Part shown: positions 52,713-60,686 of the stretch, one piece after another | Layout of the letters: every line of letters begins with the position of its first letter | Numbering within the stretch: position 1 is the first letter of the stretch | Origin: JALYNX01 sp963724825 | Lineage (GTDB): Bacteria; Actinomycetota; Acidimicrobiia; Spongiisociales; ZC4RG35 | NCBI GenBank assembly: GCA_963724825.1 | Contig: CAVRWT010000001.1 | Span: 62,001 to 126,000 of the forward strand | Direction: 5' to 3' | Length of the DNA: 64,000 nt | Position numbers and translations under genes: made by a program | The notes under the pieces: model-generated | Told to the model about the DNA's origin: nothing | The model's input: the letters and a program-made list of their open reading frames with translations, nothing else | Databases searched by the model: none

Positions 52713-54704
52713 TTACGCGACCTTCATCGCCGGCTCGGGCTCGGGTGGCTGGTCCGTTCCCATGAACTGCGAGTTGTAGAGGGCGGCGTACGACCCGTTG
52801 CGCGCGATCAGCTCGGCGTGGTTGCCCTGCTCGACGATCCGGCCCTCCTCCATGACCAGGATCAGGTCGGCGTCCCGGATCGTGGACAGGCGGTGGGCGA
52901 TCACAAAGCTGGTGCGGTCGGTCCGAAGTGCCGCCATCGCGTGTTGGAGCAGGAGCTCGGTCCTGGTATCGACCGAGCTGGTCGCCTCGTCGAGGATCAG
53001 CAGGGCGGGATCGGCGAGGAAGGCCCGTGCGATCGTGATCAGCTGCTTCTCCCCGCTGCTGACGTTGGCTCCTTCGTCATCGATGACGGTGTCGTATCCG
53101 TCGGGCAGGCTGTGCACGAATCGGTCGACAAAGGTGGCCCGCGCCGCCTCGAGTATCTCGTCCTCGGTGGCATCGGGTCGCCCGTAGGCGATGTTGTCCC
53201 GAATCGTCCCGTGGAACAACCAGGTGTCCTGAAGGACCATGCCGATCTGAGAGCGAAGATCTGAGCGACGGAGATGGGCGACGTCGACCCCGTCCAGTGT
53301 GATCCGACCCTGGTCCAGTTCGTAGAACCGCATGATCAGGTTCACCAGAGTCGTCTTGCCGGCCCCGGTCGGCCCCACGATGGCAACCGTTTGCCCCGGC
53401 TCAACCGACAGGGCGAGATCCTCGATGAGCGGGCGGTCCTCGTCATAGCGGAAGGACACGTCTTCGAAGACGACCCGGCCGTGGCTTTCTGCAGTCATTT
53501 GCGGCTTGCTGTCGTCGGGCACCTCTTCGTCAGCATCGAGCAGCTCGAACACCCGCTCCGCCGACGCCACCCCCGATTGCAGGAGGTTGACCATCGAGGC
53601 GACCTGGGTCACCGGTTGGGTGAATTGGCGGGAGTACTGGATGAAGGCCTGGACGTCACCGAGGCTCATGGTCCCGCTCGCCACCCGGAGCCCACCGATC
53701 ACCGCGATGATCACGTAGTTCAGGTTCCCGATGAACATCATGATCGGCATGATCAGGCCGGACAGGAACTGGGCCTTGAAGCTCGCCTCGTAGAGCCCAT
53801 CGTTCTCGACCTCGAAGGTGGCTTGCACCTCCTTTTGCCGCCCGAAGACCTTGACGAGGGAGTGCCCGGTGAACGCCTCCTCGATTTGAGCGTTGAGGGT
53901 TCCGGTGCGGCGCCACTGAGTGACGAACTGGCCTTGCGACCTTTTCATCACGAGCCCGGCGATGACCATCGTGACCGGGATGGTCACCAGGGCAATCAGG
54001 GCCAGCGTCGGTGAGATGTAGAACATCATCCCGACCACGAAGATGATGGTGAGCAGCGAAGTGAGGAGCTGACTCATCGTCTGTTGCAGGCTCTGTGAAA
54101 CGTTGTCGATGTCGTTGGTGACCCGGCTCAGCAACTCTCCGCGGGGTTGGCGGTCGAAGTATCGAAGGGGAAGCCGATTCAGTTTCTCCTCGACGTCGGA
54201 GCGCAGGCGATAGACGGTGCTTTGAACCACGTCGTTGAGGAGGAATCCCTGGAGATACCCGAGGAGCGCAGAACCGGCGTAGAGGGCGAGCACGATGAGC
54301 AGAACCTGTCCCACTGCGTGGAAGTCGATCCCTTGACCGGGAACGACATCCATGCTCGAGAGCATCTTGGCGAATTGGGTCTGCCCTTGTGCTTCGGCGG
54401 CCGCAATGACTTCTGCCTTGGTCATGCCGGCGGGAAGTTGCTTGCCGATGGCGCCGGCGAAGATGAGATCGGTGGCCTTTCCCAGGACCTTGGGGCCAAT
54501 CGCAGAAAGGGCAACACTGGCGATCGCCGCCGCGAAGACCGCGATCACTTTGGGAAGCTGAGGCCGGAGCCGGCCCATGAGCCGCTTCGCAGAGGGCCCG
54601 AAGGTTGTCGACTTCTGCCCGATCATCCCGCCGGCAAATGGGCCACGGCCGGGCCCGGGCTGTCCCTGGATCCGCTCGGTGGTCTTCATCGTGCGGTCGC
54701 TCAT
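52713..54704 (-). CDS. ABC exporter half-transporter, catalytically complete subunit
   Basis: 663 residues: an N-terminal basic extension, six membrane helices (PKVIAVFAAAIASVALSAIG onward), then an ATPase domain with Walker A GPTGAGKTTLVNLIMRFY, signature ANVSSGEKQLITIARAFLAD, Walker B LLILDEATSSVD with the catalytic Glu, and switch His in FVIAHRLSTIRDADLIL. It pairs with the upstream-encoded subunit (4-base overlap) as a heterodimeric type IV exporter of the BmrCD/TM287-288 kind. Drug or lipid export is the usual role, and control by the TetR gene supports drug response. Confidence 0.92.
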   Translation of the reverse strand: MSDRTMKTTERIQGQPGPGRGPFAGGMIGQKSTTFGPSAKRLMGRLRPQLPKVIAVFAAAIASVALSAIGPKVLGKATDLIFAGAIGKQLPAGMTKAEVIAAAEAQGQTQFAKMLSSMDVVPGQGIDFHAVGQVLLIVLALYAGSALLGYLQGFLLNDVVQSTVYRLRSDVEEKLNRLPLRYFDRQPRGELLSRVTNDIDNVSQSLQQTMSQLLTSLLTIIFVVGMMFYISPTLALIALVTIPVTMVIAGLVMKRSQGQFVTQWRRTGTLNAQIEEAFTGHSLVKVFGRQKEVQATFEVENDGLYEASFKAQFLSGLIMPIMMFIGNLNYVIIAVIGGLRVASGTMSLGDVQAFIQYSRQFTQPVTQVASMVNLLQSGVASAERVFELLDADEEVPDDSKPQMTAESHGRVVFEDVSFRYDEDRPLIEDLALSVEPGQTVAIVGPTGAGKTTLVNLIMRFYELDQGRITLDGVDVAHLRRSDLRSQIGMVLQDTWLFHGTIRDNIAYGRPDATEDEILEAARATFVDRFVHSLPDGYDTVIDDEGANVSSGEKQLITIARAFLADPALLILDEATSSVDTRTELLLQHAMAALRTDRTSFVIAHRLSTIRDADLILVMEEGRIVEQGNHAELIARNGSYAALYNSQFMGTDQPPEPEPAMKVA

Positions 54705-56434
54705 GAGGCCACCTCCGCCCTCAACTGCGACTCGACGATCTCGACATAGGTCGGGCAGGTCGCCAGCAACGAGTTGTGGGTGCCGAGCCCAACCACTTCC
54801 CCGTCTTCGAGGACCAGGATCTGGTCGGCGTCGGCGATCGTGGACACCCGCTGGGCAACGATCACGACGGTGGCGTCGGCAGTGGTCGGCTTCAGCGCTC
54901 GTCGGAGCCGCGCATCAGTGGCCAGGTCGAGGGCAGAGAACGAGTCGTCGAAGAGATAGAGCTCGGGCTTGCGGATGAGCGCCCGTGCGATCGCCAGCCT
55001 CTGCCGTTGGCCGCCGGAGACATTGGTGCCCCCCTGGGCAATCGGTGACTCGAGGCCCTCCGGCATCTCCTCGACGAAGTCGCGGGCCTGGGCGATCTCG
55101 AGGGCTTCCCACATCTCCTCTTCGGTGGCGTCGGGCTTTCCGTAACGCAGGTTCGAGGCCACGGTCCCCGAGAACAGATACGGCTTCTGGGGGACCAGGC
55201 CGACCTTCGACCAGAGCGTGTCCGGGTCGAGTTCGCGGACATCGACGCCATCCACGAGCACGCTCCCTTCCGTGGCATCGAACAACCGGGGAATCAGGCT
55301 CATCAAGGTGGTCTTGCCGGCGCCGGTCGATCCGACGATCGCCGTGGTCTGGCCGGGGCGGGCCGAGAAGCTGATATCGCCGAGGACAGGGTGAGAGGCG
55401 CCGGGGTAGCTGAAGCCGACTCCGCGCAGCTCCAACTCGCCCCGACTCGCAACCTCGGTGACGCCAGAAGTCGGCGGGACCACGGAGGAGTCGGTGTCGA
55501 GGACCTCGCCGATGCGATCGGAGGAGACGGCCGCCCTGGGGACCATCATGAACATGAAGGTCGCCATCATCACCGACATCAAGATCTGGATCAGATACGC
55601 AAGGAATGCCGTAAGCGATCCGATTTCCATGACCCCGGCTTCGACTCTGTGGCCACCAAACCAGAGGACTGCAACGCTGGCCAGGTTGAGGACCAGGATC
55701 ACCGCGGGGAAGATCGCCGCCATCCAGCGCCCGACGGTCAGCGAAACGTCTGTCAGCTCCTGGTTGGCCCGTCCGAATCGCTCGGTCTCGAAAGGCTCCC
55801 GAACGAAGGCGCGGAGTACCCGGATCCCGGTCGTCTGCTCTCGCAATACCCGGTTGACGGTGTCGATGCGAGTCTGCATCACCCGATAGGCAGGGACCAT
55901 TCGGGAGATGATGAAGCCGACGATGATCCCCAACAGGGGGACGGCAACCAACACCAGCCAGGCAAGACCTACGTCCTGACGGAGCGCCATGATCACGCCC
56001 CCGACCATCATGATCGGGGCCATCACCATCATGGTGAGGGTCATCAAGACCAGCATCTGCACCTGCTGGACGTCGTTGGTGTTCCGGGTGATCAGCGACG
56101 GTGCCCCGAAGCTCGCCACCTCGCGGCTCGAGAAGTCGGCCACTCGATGGAAGATCGACGACCTCAGGTCACGCCCGAAGCTCATGGCGGTGCGCGCCCC
56201 GAAGTAGACGGCGATGATCGAGCACACCACCTGGACGAGGGAAACGACCAGCATGATCGCCCCGATCCGGAGGATGTAGGCGGTGTCCCCGGTGACGACG
56301 CCGTTGTCGATGATGTCGGCGTTCAAGGTCGGCAGATACAGCGAAGCGATGGTCCCGATCAGCTGGAGGACCACGACGATGGTCAGCCACTTCTTGTAGG
56401 GCCTCAAGTACTCCCTGACGATCTTGAGCAGCAT
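54701..56434 (-). CDS. ABC exporter half-transporter, degenerate-site subunit
   Basis: 577 residues: six membrane helices (WLTIVVVLQLIGTIASLYLP onward) and an ATPase domain with Walker A GSTGAGKTTLMSLIPRLFDA, signature TNVSGGQRQRLAIARALIRK, and Walker B LYLFDDSFSALD. The residue after Walker B is Asp, not the catalytic Glu, the mark of the degenerate site in heterodimeric exporters. The switch residue is Gln (VIVAQRVSTIADADQILV) instead of His, which fits. It starts one base inside the TetR stop (TAATG). Confidence 0.92.
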   Translation of the reverse strand: MLLKIVREYLRPYKKWLTIVVVLQLIGTIASLYLPTLNADIIDNGVVTGDTAYILRIGAIMLVVSLVQVVCSIIAVYFGARTAMSFGRDLRSSIFHRVADFSSREVASFGAPSLITRNTNDVQQVQMLVLMTLTMMVMAPIMMVGGVIMALRQDVGLAWLVLVAVPLLGIIVGFIISRMVPAYRVMQTRIDTVNRVLREQTTGIRVLRAFVREPFETERFGRANQELTDVSLTVGRWMAAIFPAVILVLNLASVAVLWFGGHRVEAGVMEIGSLTAFLAYLIQILMSVMMATFMFMMVPRAAVSSDRIGEVLDTDSSVVPPTSGVTEVASRGELELRGVGFSYPGASHPVLGDISFSARPGQTTAIVGSTGAGKTTLMSLIPRLFDATEGSVLVDGVDVRELDPDTLWSKVGLVPQKPYLFSGTVASNLRYGKPDATEEEMWEALEIAQARDFVEEMPEGLESPIAQGGTNVSGGQRQRLAIARALIRKPELYLFDDSFSALDLATDARLRRALKPTTADATVVIVAQRVSTIADADQILVLEDGEVVGLGTHNSLLATCPTYVEIVESQLRAEVAS

Positions 56435-57048
56435 TAGAGGAGCACCTCTGAGACCGGCTCCGCGATGCCCATGAGGAGCACGTCCACGATCTCATCGACG
56501 GTGAGCTTCTCCCCGTGCCCCATCATTGGATGGCCGCTGGCGAGGATCAGGCCGCGGAAGGCGGCCGTAGCCCGGGCGGGCTCGATTCGGAGCCGATCGC
56601 GGTGTCGCTCGAACAACTCGGTGAGGGCGCCGTTGATTGCAGCATTTGCCTCGGCCACGAAGGGAGGAGGCCCGGCGGGAGGAGCGGCATCAGGAGAGGG
56701 TGAGGTTCGAAGGGCGGTGATCAACGCGATGACCCCCTGGAACCGCTCGAAGATGATGCGAGCCGCCGCGGTCAGTTGCGCTTCGAATGGGGTGGCCGGG
56801 TCGATCTCGGAGAGGGCCTGAACCACCGGGGCGGGGTCCATGCTGAACCGGACCGCCTCGTGGATCAGGGCGTGCTTGTCGGGGAAGACCCGGAAGATGG
56901 TGCCCTCGGCGATCCCGGCCGCCTCGGCCATCTGCTTGGTGGTCACCGCCGACCCGTGCTCGGTGAGCAGGGGGATGACTGCGGCGATGATTGCCCGACG
57001 ACGATCGTCGGGGGCCAGCGGCTCGGCACGGGTGGATTTGGTGATCAC
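56434..57048 (-). CDS. TetR-family regulator of the ABC exporter
   Basis: About 204 residues from GTG 57048. The N-terminal helix-turn-helix reads RRAIIAAVIPLLTEHGSAVT, TKQMAEAAGIAEGTIFRVFP and DKHALIHEAVRFSM. The C-terminal ligand domain is variable, with a Pro-rich insert (SPSPDAAPPAGPPP). An upstream GTG at 57078 lies inside an 18-bp palindrome, so the later start leaves the operator free. The gene leads the TetR-ABC-ABC operon and probably represses it until a drug-like ligand binds. Confidence 0.88.
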   Translation of the reverse strand: MITKSTRAEPLAPDDRRRAIIAAVIPLLTEHGSAVTTKQMAEAAGIAEGTIFRVFPDKHALIHEAVRFSMDPAPVVQALSEIDPATPFEAQLTAAARIIFERFQGVIALITALRTSPSPDAAPPAGPPPFVAEANAAINGALTELFERHRDRLRIEPARATAAFRGLILASGHPMMGHGEKLTVDEIVDVLLMGIAEPVSEVLL

Positions 57049-57063
57049 GGAGCGGAGTGTAAC

Positions 57064-57081
57064 TGAGTGAGTACTCACTCA
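57064..57081. promoter_or_regulatory. Operator palindrome upstream of TetR-ABC operon
   Basis: TGAGTGAGTACTCACTCA, a perfect 18-bp palindrome 16 bases before the chosen TetR start. The TGAGTGA/TCACTCA half-sites are typical of autoregulating TetR efflux repressors. Confidence 0.75.
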
Positions 57082-57247
57082 CAAGTGGATTGTGGCCGAC
57101 CTGCCCGGCGTCGCTTCGCCCGAGCCGGTCCTCTGTTCCGACGAAACGGTCGTTGGACACGACGGACGGGTTGGTCCCGGGCGAAGTCGAGTGGCCAGAT
57201 CTCTGCACGAGCGGTCGGCGAGTGCCGATCGCCACGTCGGGGCTTGG

Positions 57248-57605
57248 TCACGGATCAAGAACCACCTCCACCATCGGTGACTCGTCGATCAGCCGTTGTC
57301 GTTGCGACTGGCTGGAGTACCAGCGGGTCAGCTCCGAGTCGAACACCTTGGAGCGGGTCTCGACATCTGTGACGAGATTGGCGATCGCCGGCAGGTCGTG
57401 CCCCGCGGCGTGAATGATGACGTTGGGATCGGCCAGGACGTTGGCGTACCAGTCCCTGGGCCCCTGGGGTTCCGGTGATGAAGAAGCTGCCGTCGATGTA
57501 GAACCACCAGATCTCGATCCGGCTCGGTCGACCCGAGCGACGGCCGATGGTGGTGAGGTCGATCGTCCGATGCCGGGCCAGTTCGTCGTCAGTCGGGCGT
57601 GGCAT
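57248..57605 (-). CDS. Deazaflavin (F420)-dependent nitroreductase-like protein (one frameshift)
   Basis: About 118 residues of the Ddn family when one base is removed from CCCC at 57462-57465. The first part reads HRTIDLTTIGRRSGRPSRIE and IWWFYIDGSFFITGTPG. The corrected frame continues PRDWYANVLADPNVIIHA, then AIANLVTDVETRSKVFDSEL, and ends SPMVEVVLDP at a TGA at 57248. These are the F420-binding split-barrel features. ATG 57605 follows GAGGG at good spacing and overlaps the zinc-ribbon gene. The substrate is unknown. Confidence 0.78.
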
Positions 57606-57771
57606 CGCCATCACCCTCCTCCCAGACCACATCGAAACGGTCCATGCAATCTGAGCAGCGGTAGGCGAGGGGTGTCCCCAGCTCCAGGTCCTCGTCGGGT
57701 GGAACGAAGGAGATCAGGTGGGCGGTCCCGCCACACTCGACACAGGTGATCGACTCTGGTGGGGCGCCCAA
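57589..57771 (-). CDS. Small zinc-ribbon protein
   Basis: 60 residues from TTG. Two Cys pairs, ITCVECGGTAHLI and YRCSDCMDRFDVVW, form a classical zinc ribbon. The tail is acidic (EEGDGDATPD). It starts one base after the aldolase stop and overlaps the Ddn-like gene by 17 bases, so the three are co-transcribed. No enzyme activity is expected; it may bind nucleic acid or a protein partner. Confidence 0.75.
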   Translation of the reverse strand: MGAPPESITCVECGGTAHLISFVPPDEDLELGTPLAYRCSDCMDRFDVVWEEGDGDATPD

Positions 57772-57772
57772 G

Positions 57773-58801
57773 TCAGCCGATCGTCTTGCCCGCCGACTGG
57801 AGTTGCTCGCAGGCCTCCACGACTCTCGCCGCCATCCCGGACTCTGCCTTCTTCATGTAGGCCCGGGGGTCGTAGGCCTTCTTGTCACCGACATTGCCGT
57901 CGACCTTGAGGACGCCCGCATAGTTGGTCATCACGTGATCGACGATGGGGCGGGTGTAGGCGTACTGGCAATCGGTGTCGATGTTCATCTTGACCACCCC
58001 GTAGCCGAGGGTTTCCCGGATCTCATCGAGGGTCGAGCCGCTTCCACCGTGAAATACCAGGTAGTGACGGCCGCTCGCACCGAACCTCGCTTCGACCGCC
58101 GCTTGCCCGTCTCGAAGTATCACCGGGGTCAGCTTGACCGCTCCTGGCTTGTAGACGCCGTGGACATTCCCGAAGACAGCGGCGAGGAGGTAGCGGCCGC
58201 CCTCGGATGTTCCGAGGACTTCAGCGACCCGGACCATGTCCTCGGGCGAGGTGTACATCTTCCCGCGGTCGATGTTCTCGTTGTCACTGGCGTCTTCCAC
58301 GCCGCCGACGATTCCGATCTCCAACTCGAGGACCACATCCACCTCGGAGCAGATCTTCAACAGATCGGCGGCCAGAGCCAGGTTCTCCTCCATGGGGAGG
58401 TCGGAGGCGTCGAGCATGTGTGACTGGAACAGTGGGCCGAGACCGACTGCCTTGCGTTGCTTGCTGACCTCGAGAAGCGGGCGGATGAAGCCGTCAACCC
58501 GATCCGCAGGGCAATGGTCGGTGTGGAGTGCGATGTTGACCGGGTATTTCTCGGCGACGACATGGGCGAACTCGGCGAGGGCCCTGGCGCCGGTCGGCAT
58601 GTCCTTGTTCGACTGACCCGAGGCGAACTCCGCCGCGCCGTAAGAGACCTGGACGATCCCGTCGGACTTGGCCTCGGTGAACCCCTCCAAGGCAGCGATC
58701 AAAGTCGTGGACGCGGCCACGTTGATCGCGGGGAAGGCATAGCGACCCTCGCGGGCAGCCTCGAACATCTTTCGGTACTTCTCGGGGGAAACAATGGGCA
58801 T
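57773..58801 (-). CDS. fbaA: Class II fructose-bisphosphate aldolase
   Basis: A 342-residue zinc aldolase splitting fructose 1,6-bisphosphate in glycolysis and gluconeogenesis. AFPAINVAASTTLIAALEGF, the zinc motif NIALHTDHCPADRVDG, LELEIGIVGGVEDASDNEN, AAVFGNVHGVYKPGAVKLTP, YLVFHGGSGSTLDEIRE and VKMNIDTDCQYAYTRPI are all present. The ATG at 58801 is chosen because TACCCT lies 6 bases upstream and the N-terminus fits the family. It heads a three-gene unit. Confidence 0.95.
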   Translation of the reverse strand: MPIVSPEKYRKMFEAAREGRYAFPAINVAASTTLIAALEGFTEAKSDGIVQVSYGAAEFASGQSNKDMPTGARALAEFAHVVAEKYPVNIALHTDHCPADRVDGFIRPLLEVSKQRKAVGLGPLFQSHMLDASDLPMEENLALAADLLKICSEVDVVLELEIGIVGGVEDASDNENIDRGKMYTSPEDMVRVAEVLGTSEGGRYLLAAVFGNVHGVYKPGAVKLTPVILRDGQAAVEARFGASGRHYLVFHGGSGSTLDEIRETLGYGVVKMNIDTDCQYAYTRPIVDHVMTNYAGVLKVDGNVGDKKAYDPRAYMKKAESGMAARVVEACEQLQSAGKTIG

Positions 58802-58807
58802 GCGCCG

Positions 58808-58813
58808 AGGGTA
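58808..58813 (-). promoter_or_regulatory. Leaderless-type -10 box for fbaA
   Basis: TACCCT (minus strand), 6 bases before the ATG at 58801. Confidence 0.5.
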
Positions 58814-58892
58814 GCGATGTGCCCTCGGACGGAAAACGGTCAACGGTGCACGGTGAGCGCTTTCCCGACTCGCCGTCAGCAAACGAGGGCAA

Positions 58893-58898
58893 TAGGTT
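58893..58898 (+). promoter_or_regulatory. Leaderless-type -10 box for DUF454 gene
   Basis: TAGGTT lies 7 bases before the GTG at 58906. Confidence 0.45.
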
Positions 58899-58905
58899 CA
58901 GCCTG

Positions 58906-59352
58906 GTGACGCCAAGCGCTGATCAACCCGTCGCGTCTCGCAAGTCACGAAGCCGCGTGCTCCGCGGGATCTACCTGGTTCTCGGATTCATCTGTCTCGG
59001 ATTCGTTGCCATCAGCTTCCTGCCCGGGATCCCCACATTCGACTTCGTGATCCTGGCTGCCTTCTTCTTCTCGTTGTCCTCGGACAAGCTCCACGATTGG
59101 ATGGTGAACCACCCTGTCTACGGGAAGATGATCAAGGGCTACCGATCCGGTGGGCTCACCGTGCGGATGAAATGGGTGGCGGCGGTGGCCATCACCCTGT
59201 CCATCGGGCTTTCGGTCGTCTTCCTGATCGACGGCACGATTCTCCGGGTGATCCTGGGAGCAGTGTGGGCGTTTGCCCTGTGGTTCGTCTTCAGTCGCCC
59301 GACCCGGCTTCCGCAGCCGGTCGCTCAGTTACCCGCCGCTGACGGCCTGTAG
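58906..59352 (+). CDS. DUF454 (YbaN-like) membrane protein
   Basis: About 148 residues with four hydrophobic segments: LRGIYLVLGFICLGFVAISF, PTFDFVILAAFFFSLSSDKL, WVAAVAITLSIGLSVVFLID and ILGAVWAFALWFVFSRP. GIPTFDFVILAAFFFSLSSD followed by LHDWMVNHPVYGKMIKGYR is the DUF454/YbaN signature. It is an inner-membrane protein of unknown role. GTG 58906 is supported by an upstream TAGGTT box. Its last 24 bases overlap the end of the convergent MoaD-like gene. Confidence 0.82.
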   Translation: MTPSADQPVASRKSRSRVLRGIYLVLGFICLGFVAISFLPGIPTFDFVILAAFFFSLSSDKLHDWMVNHPVYGKMIKGYRSGGLTVRMKWVAAVAITLSIGLSVVFLIDGTILRVILGAVWAFALWFVFSRPTRLPQPVAQLPAADGL

Positions 59353-59592
59353 GACCTGGACCGACGCTCCTTCGGGAACGGCGGTGGTGAGGTCGGCCCG
59401 CTCGCCGTCGACGAAAACCAGGACGTGGGTGCGGATGTGGCCGCTTTCGTCGATGAGGTGGTTGCGGAGCCCAGGCTCCACCTGGAACAAACTCCGCAGG
59501 ACCTGATCGACGTCTTCCCCTGCCACCTCGTGACGCAAACCTTTCTTGACCGCCTGGGTCAGCACCCGGGGCAATCGGACCTCGGCGGTCAT
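59329..59592 (-). CDS. MoaD/ThiS-family sulfur-carrier-like protein
   Basis: An 87-residue ubiquitin-fold protein ending in the diglycine tail VSGG, the form activated by adenylation and thiocarboxylation in molybdopterin, thiamine or thio-amino-acid synthesis. Typical segments are EVRLPRVLTQAVKKG, LFQVEPGLRNHLIDESGHIR and HVLVFVDGERADLTTAVPEG. Its ATG overlaps the stop of the upstream Asp-box propeller gene (ATGA), a pairing that suggests joint function. No MoaE, MoeB or ThiF gene is nearby, so the pathway is unassigned. Confidence 0.85.
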   Translation of the reverse strand: MTAEVRLPRVLTQAVKKGLRHEVAGEDVDQVLRSLFQVEPGLRNHLIDESGHIRTHVLVFVDGERADLTTAVPEGASVQVLQAVSGG

Positions 59593-60623
59593 GAGAGCAG
59601 GCGGATGGCTTCGATCCTGGGAAAGCTCGGAGCGAGCTGCTGCCAGCTGTCGCCGTTGTCGGCGGTGAGCCACAGCTTGCCGCCAGTGGTGCCGAAACAG
59701 AATCCCCCGTTGTCGTCACCGTGAAACGCCCCGCGCAGCACTCCGGTGAACTGGGGAGCCTCCCCCCATCCCGAACCTGCGACGCCCCAGCTTTCACCCC
59801 CGTCGTCGGACGAGTACACGCGAAGCTCGCCGTCGACCGGGACCCGGTTCTGATCTGAAGTCAACGGGATTGTGAACAGCCTGCCACTTGCGCCGTCCCG
59901 CCAGATCACGAATCCAAATCCGGAGGGGAGGCCGTTCTCGATCCGATGCCAGCTGTCCCCGCCATCGTCGGTGCGGAACATGCCGGAGTGGTCCTGGCGC
60001 CAGATCCGCTGCGGATTGGCGGGATCGTGGGCGAGCCCATGGACGCAGTATCCGACCTCGGTGCGCGGCGCATCGTCAGGCTGGCCGGCGGGCGGCACCC
60101 CGTCGTTCTTCAGGTGCCAGGTAGCGCCGCTGTCATCCGATCTGAAGACCCCGACCGCCGAGATCCCAACCCAGGCCTGGTTCCCGGAGGTGAGGATTCG
60201 ATGGGCACACAGGCCGCCGAATCCGGGCTCCCAATCGGGGCGGGTCTCGTGCTCGTTGAGGCCGGTCACCGGATCCCAGGTCTGCCCTTGGTCGTCGGAG
60301 ATGAATAGCCCGGCTTCGGAAACGCCGGCCCAAAGCCGGGGGCCGTCGTTGTGAATGGTCCAGATCTGTTCCATCTTCCGGTCCCCACCGTCAGGCCACC
60401 CCGGAGGGCTATCGGTCTGCTCCCACTCCTGGAAGTCGGAACTGGTTTGGATTCCGACGCCGAACCAGTTGCTCCCGACCGCGGTGATGTGAGTTCCGTC
60501 AGGCGCGGTGCCAAATGTGGTGGCTTTCCAGCCGGGGAAGAGCGGACCTTCGACTGACCAGTCGTCGCCGCTGCCTTCGACGACGTAGGCCCCTTTGTGA
60601 GTACCGACTGCGATCTTGGTCAT
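59589..60623 (-). CDS. Asp-box (BNR) beta-propeller protein
   Basis: 344 residues with at least five Asp-box repeats, S/T-x-D-x-G-x-T/S-W: SDDQGQTW, SDDSGATW, TDDGGDSW, SDDGGESW and TADNGDSW, the pattern of sialidase and sortilin propellers. It starts MTKIAVGTHKGAYVVEG with no signal peptide, so it should be cytosolic, unlike most sialidases. Catalytic sialidase arginines are not evident. It is coupled to the MoaD-like gene, so a scaffold or enzyme role in that unknown pathway is possible. Confidence 0.78.
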   Translation of the reverse strand: MTKIAVGTHKGAYVVEGSGDDWSVEGPLFPGWKATTFGTAPDGTHITAVGSNWFGVGIQTSSDFQEWEQTDSPPGWPDGGDRKMEQIWTIHNDGPRLWAGVSEAGLFISDDQGQTWDPVTGLNEHETRPDWEPGFGGLCAHRILTSGNQAWVGISAVGVFRSDDSGATWHLKNDGVPPAGQPDDAPRTEVGYCVHGLAHDPANPQRIWRQDHSGMFRTDDGGDSWHRIENGLPSGFGFVIWRDGASGRLFTIPLTSDQNRVPVDGELRVYSSDDGGESWGVAGSGWGEAPQFTGVLRGAFHGDDNGGFCFGTTGGKLWLTADNGDSWQQLAPSFPRIEAIRLLS

Positions 60624-60671
60624 GGCCGCTGAAAGTTAGTGGCCCGGAACGGGAGGTTGAGAGCGCCCCGG

Positions 60672-60677
60672 TAGCCT
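60672..60677 (+). promoter_or_regulatory. Possible -10 box for nucS
   Basis: TAGCCT lies 9 bases before the GTG at 60687. Confidence 0.4.
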
Positions 60678-60686
60678 GCTGGTCTC

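Noticed and set aside
57082..57247. Possible small gene between the TetR operator and the Ddn-like gene
   Set aside because: The open frames are Arg-rich shadows without a start signal. Nothing else is seen in this 166-base gap.
59589..60623. Secreted sialidase
   Set aside because: It has Asp-boxes but no signal peptide and no recognisable catalytic arginine triad, and it is coupled to a MoaD-like gene.
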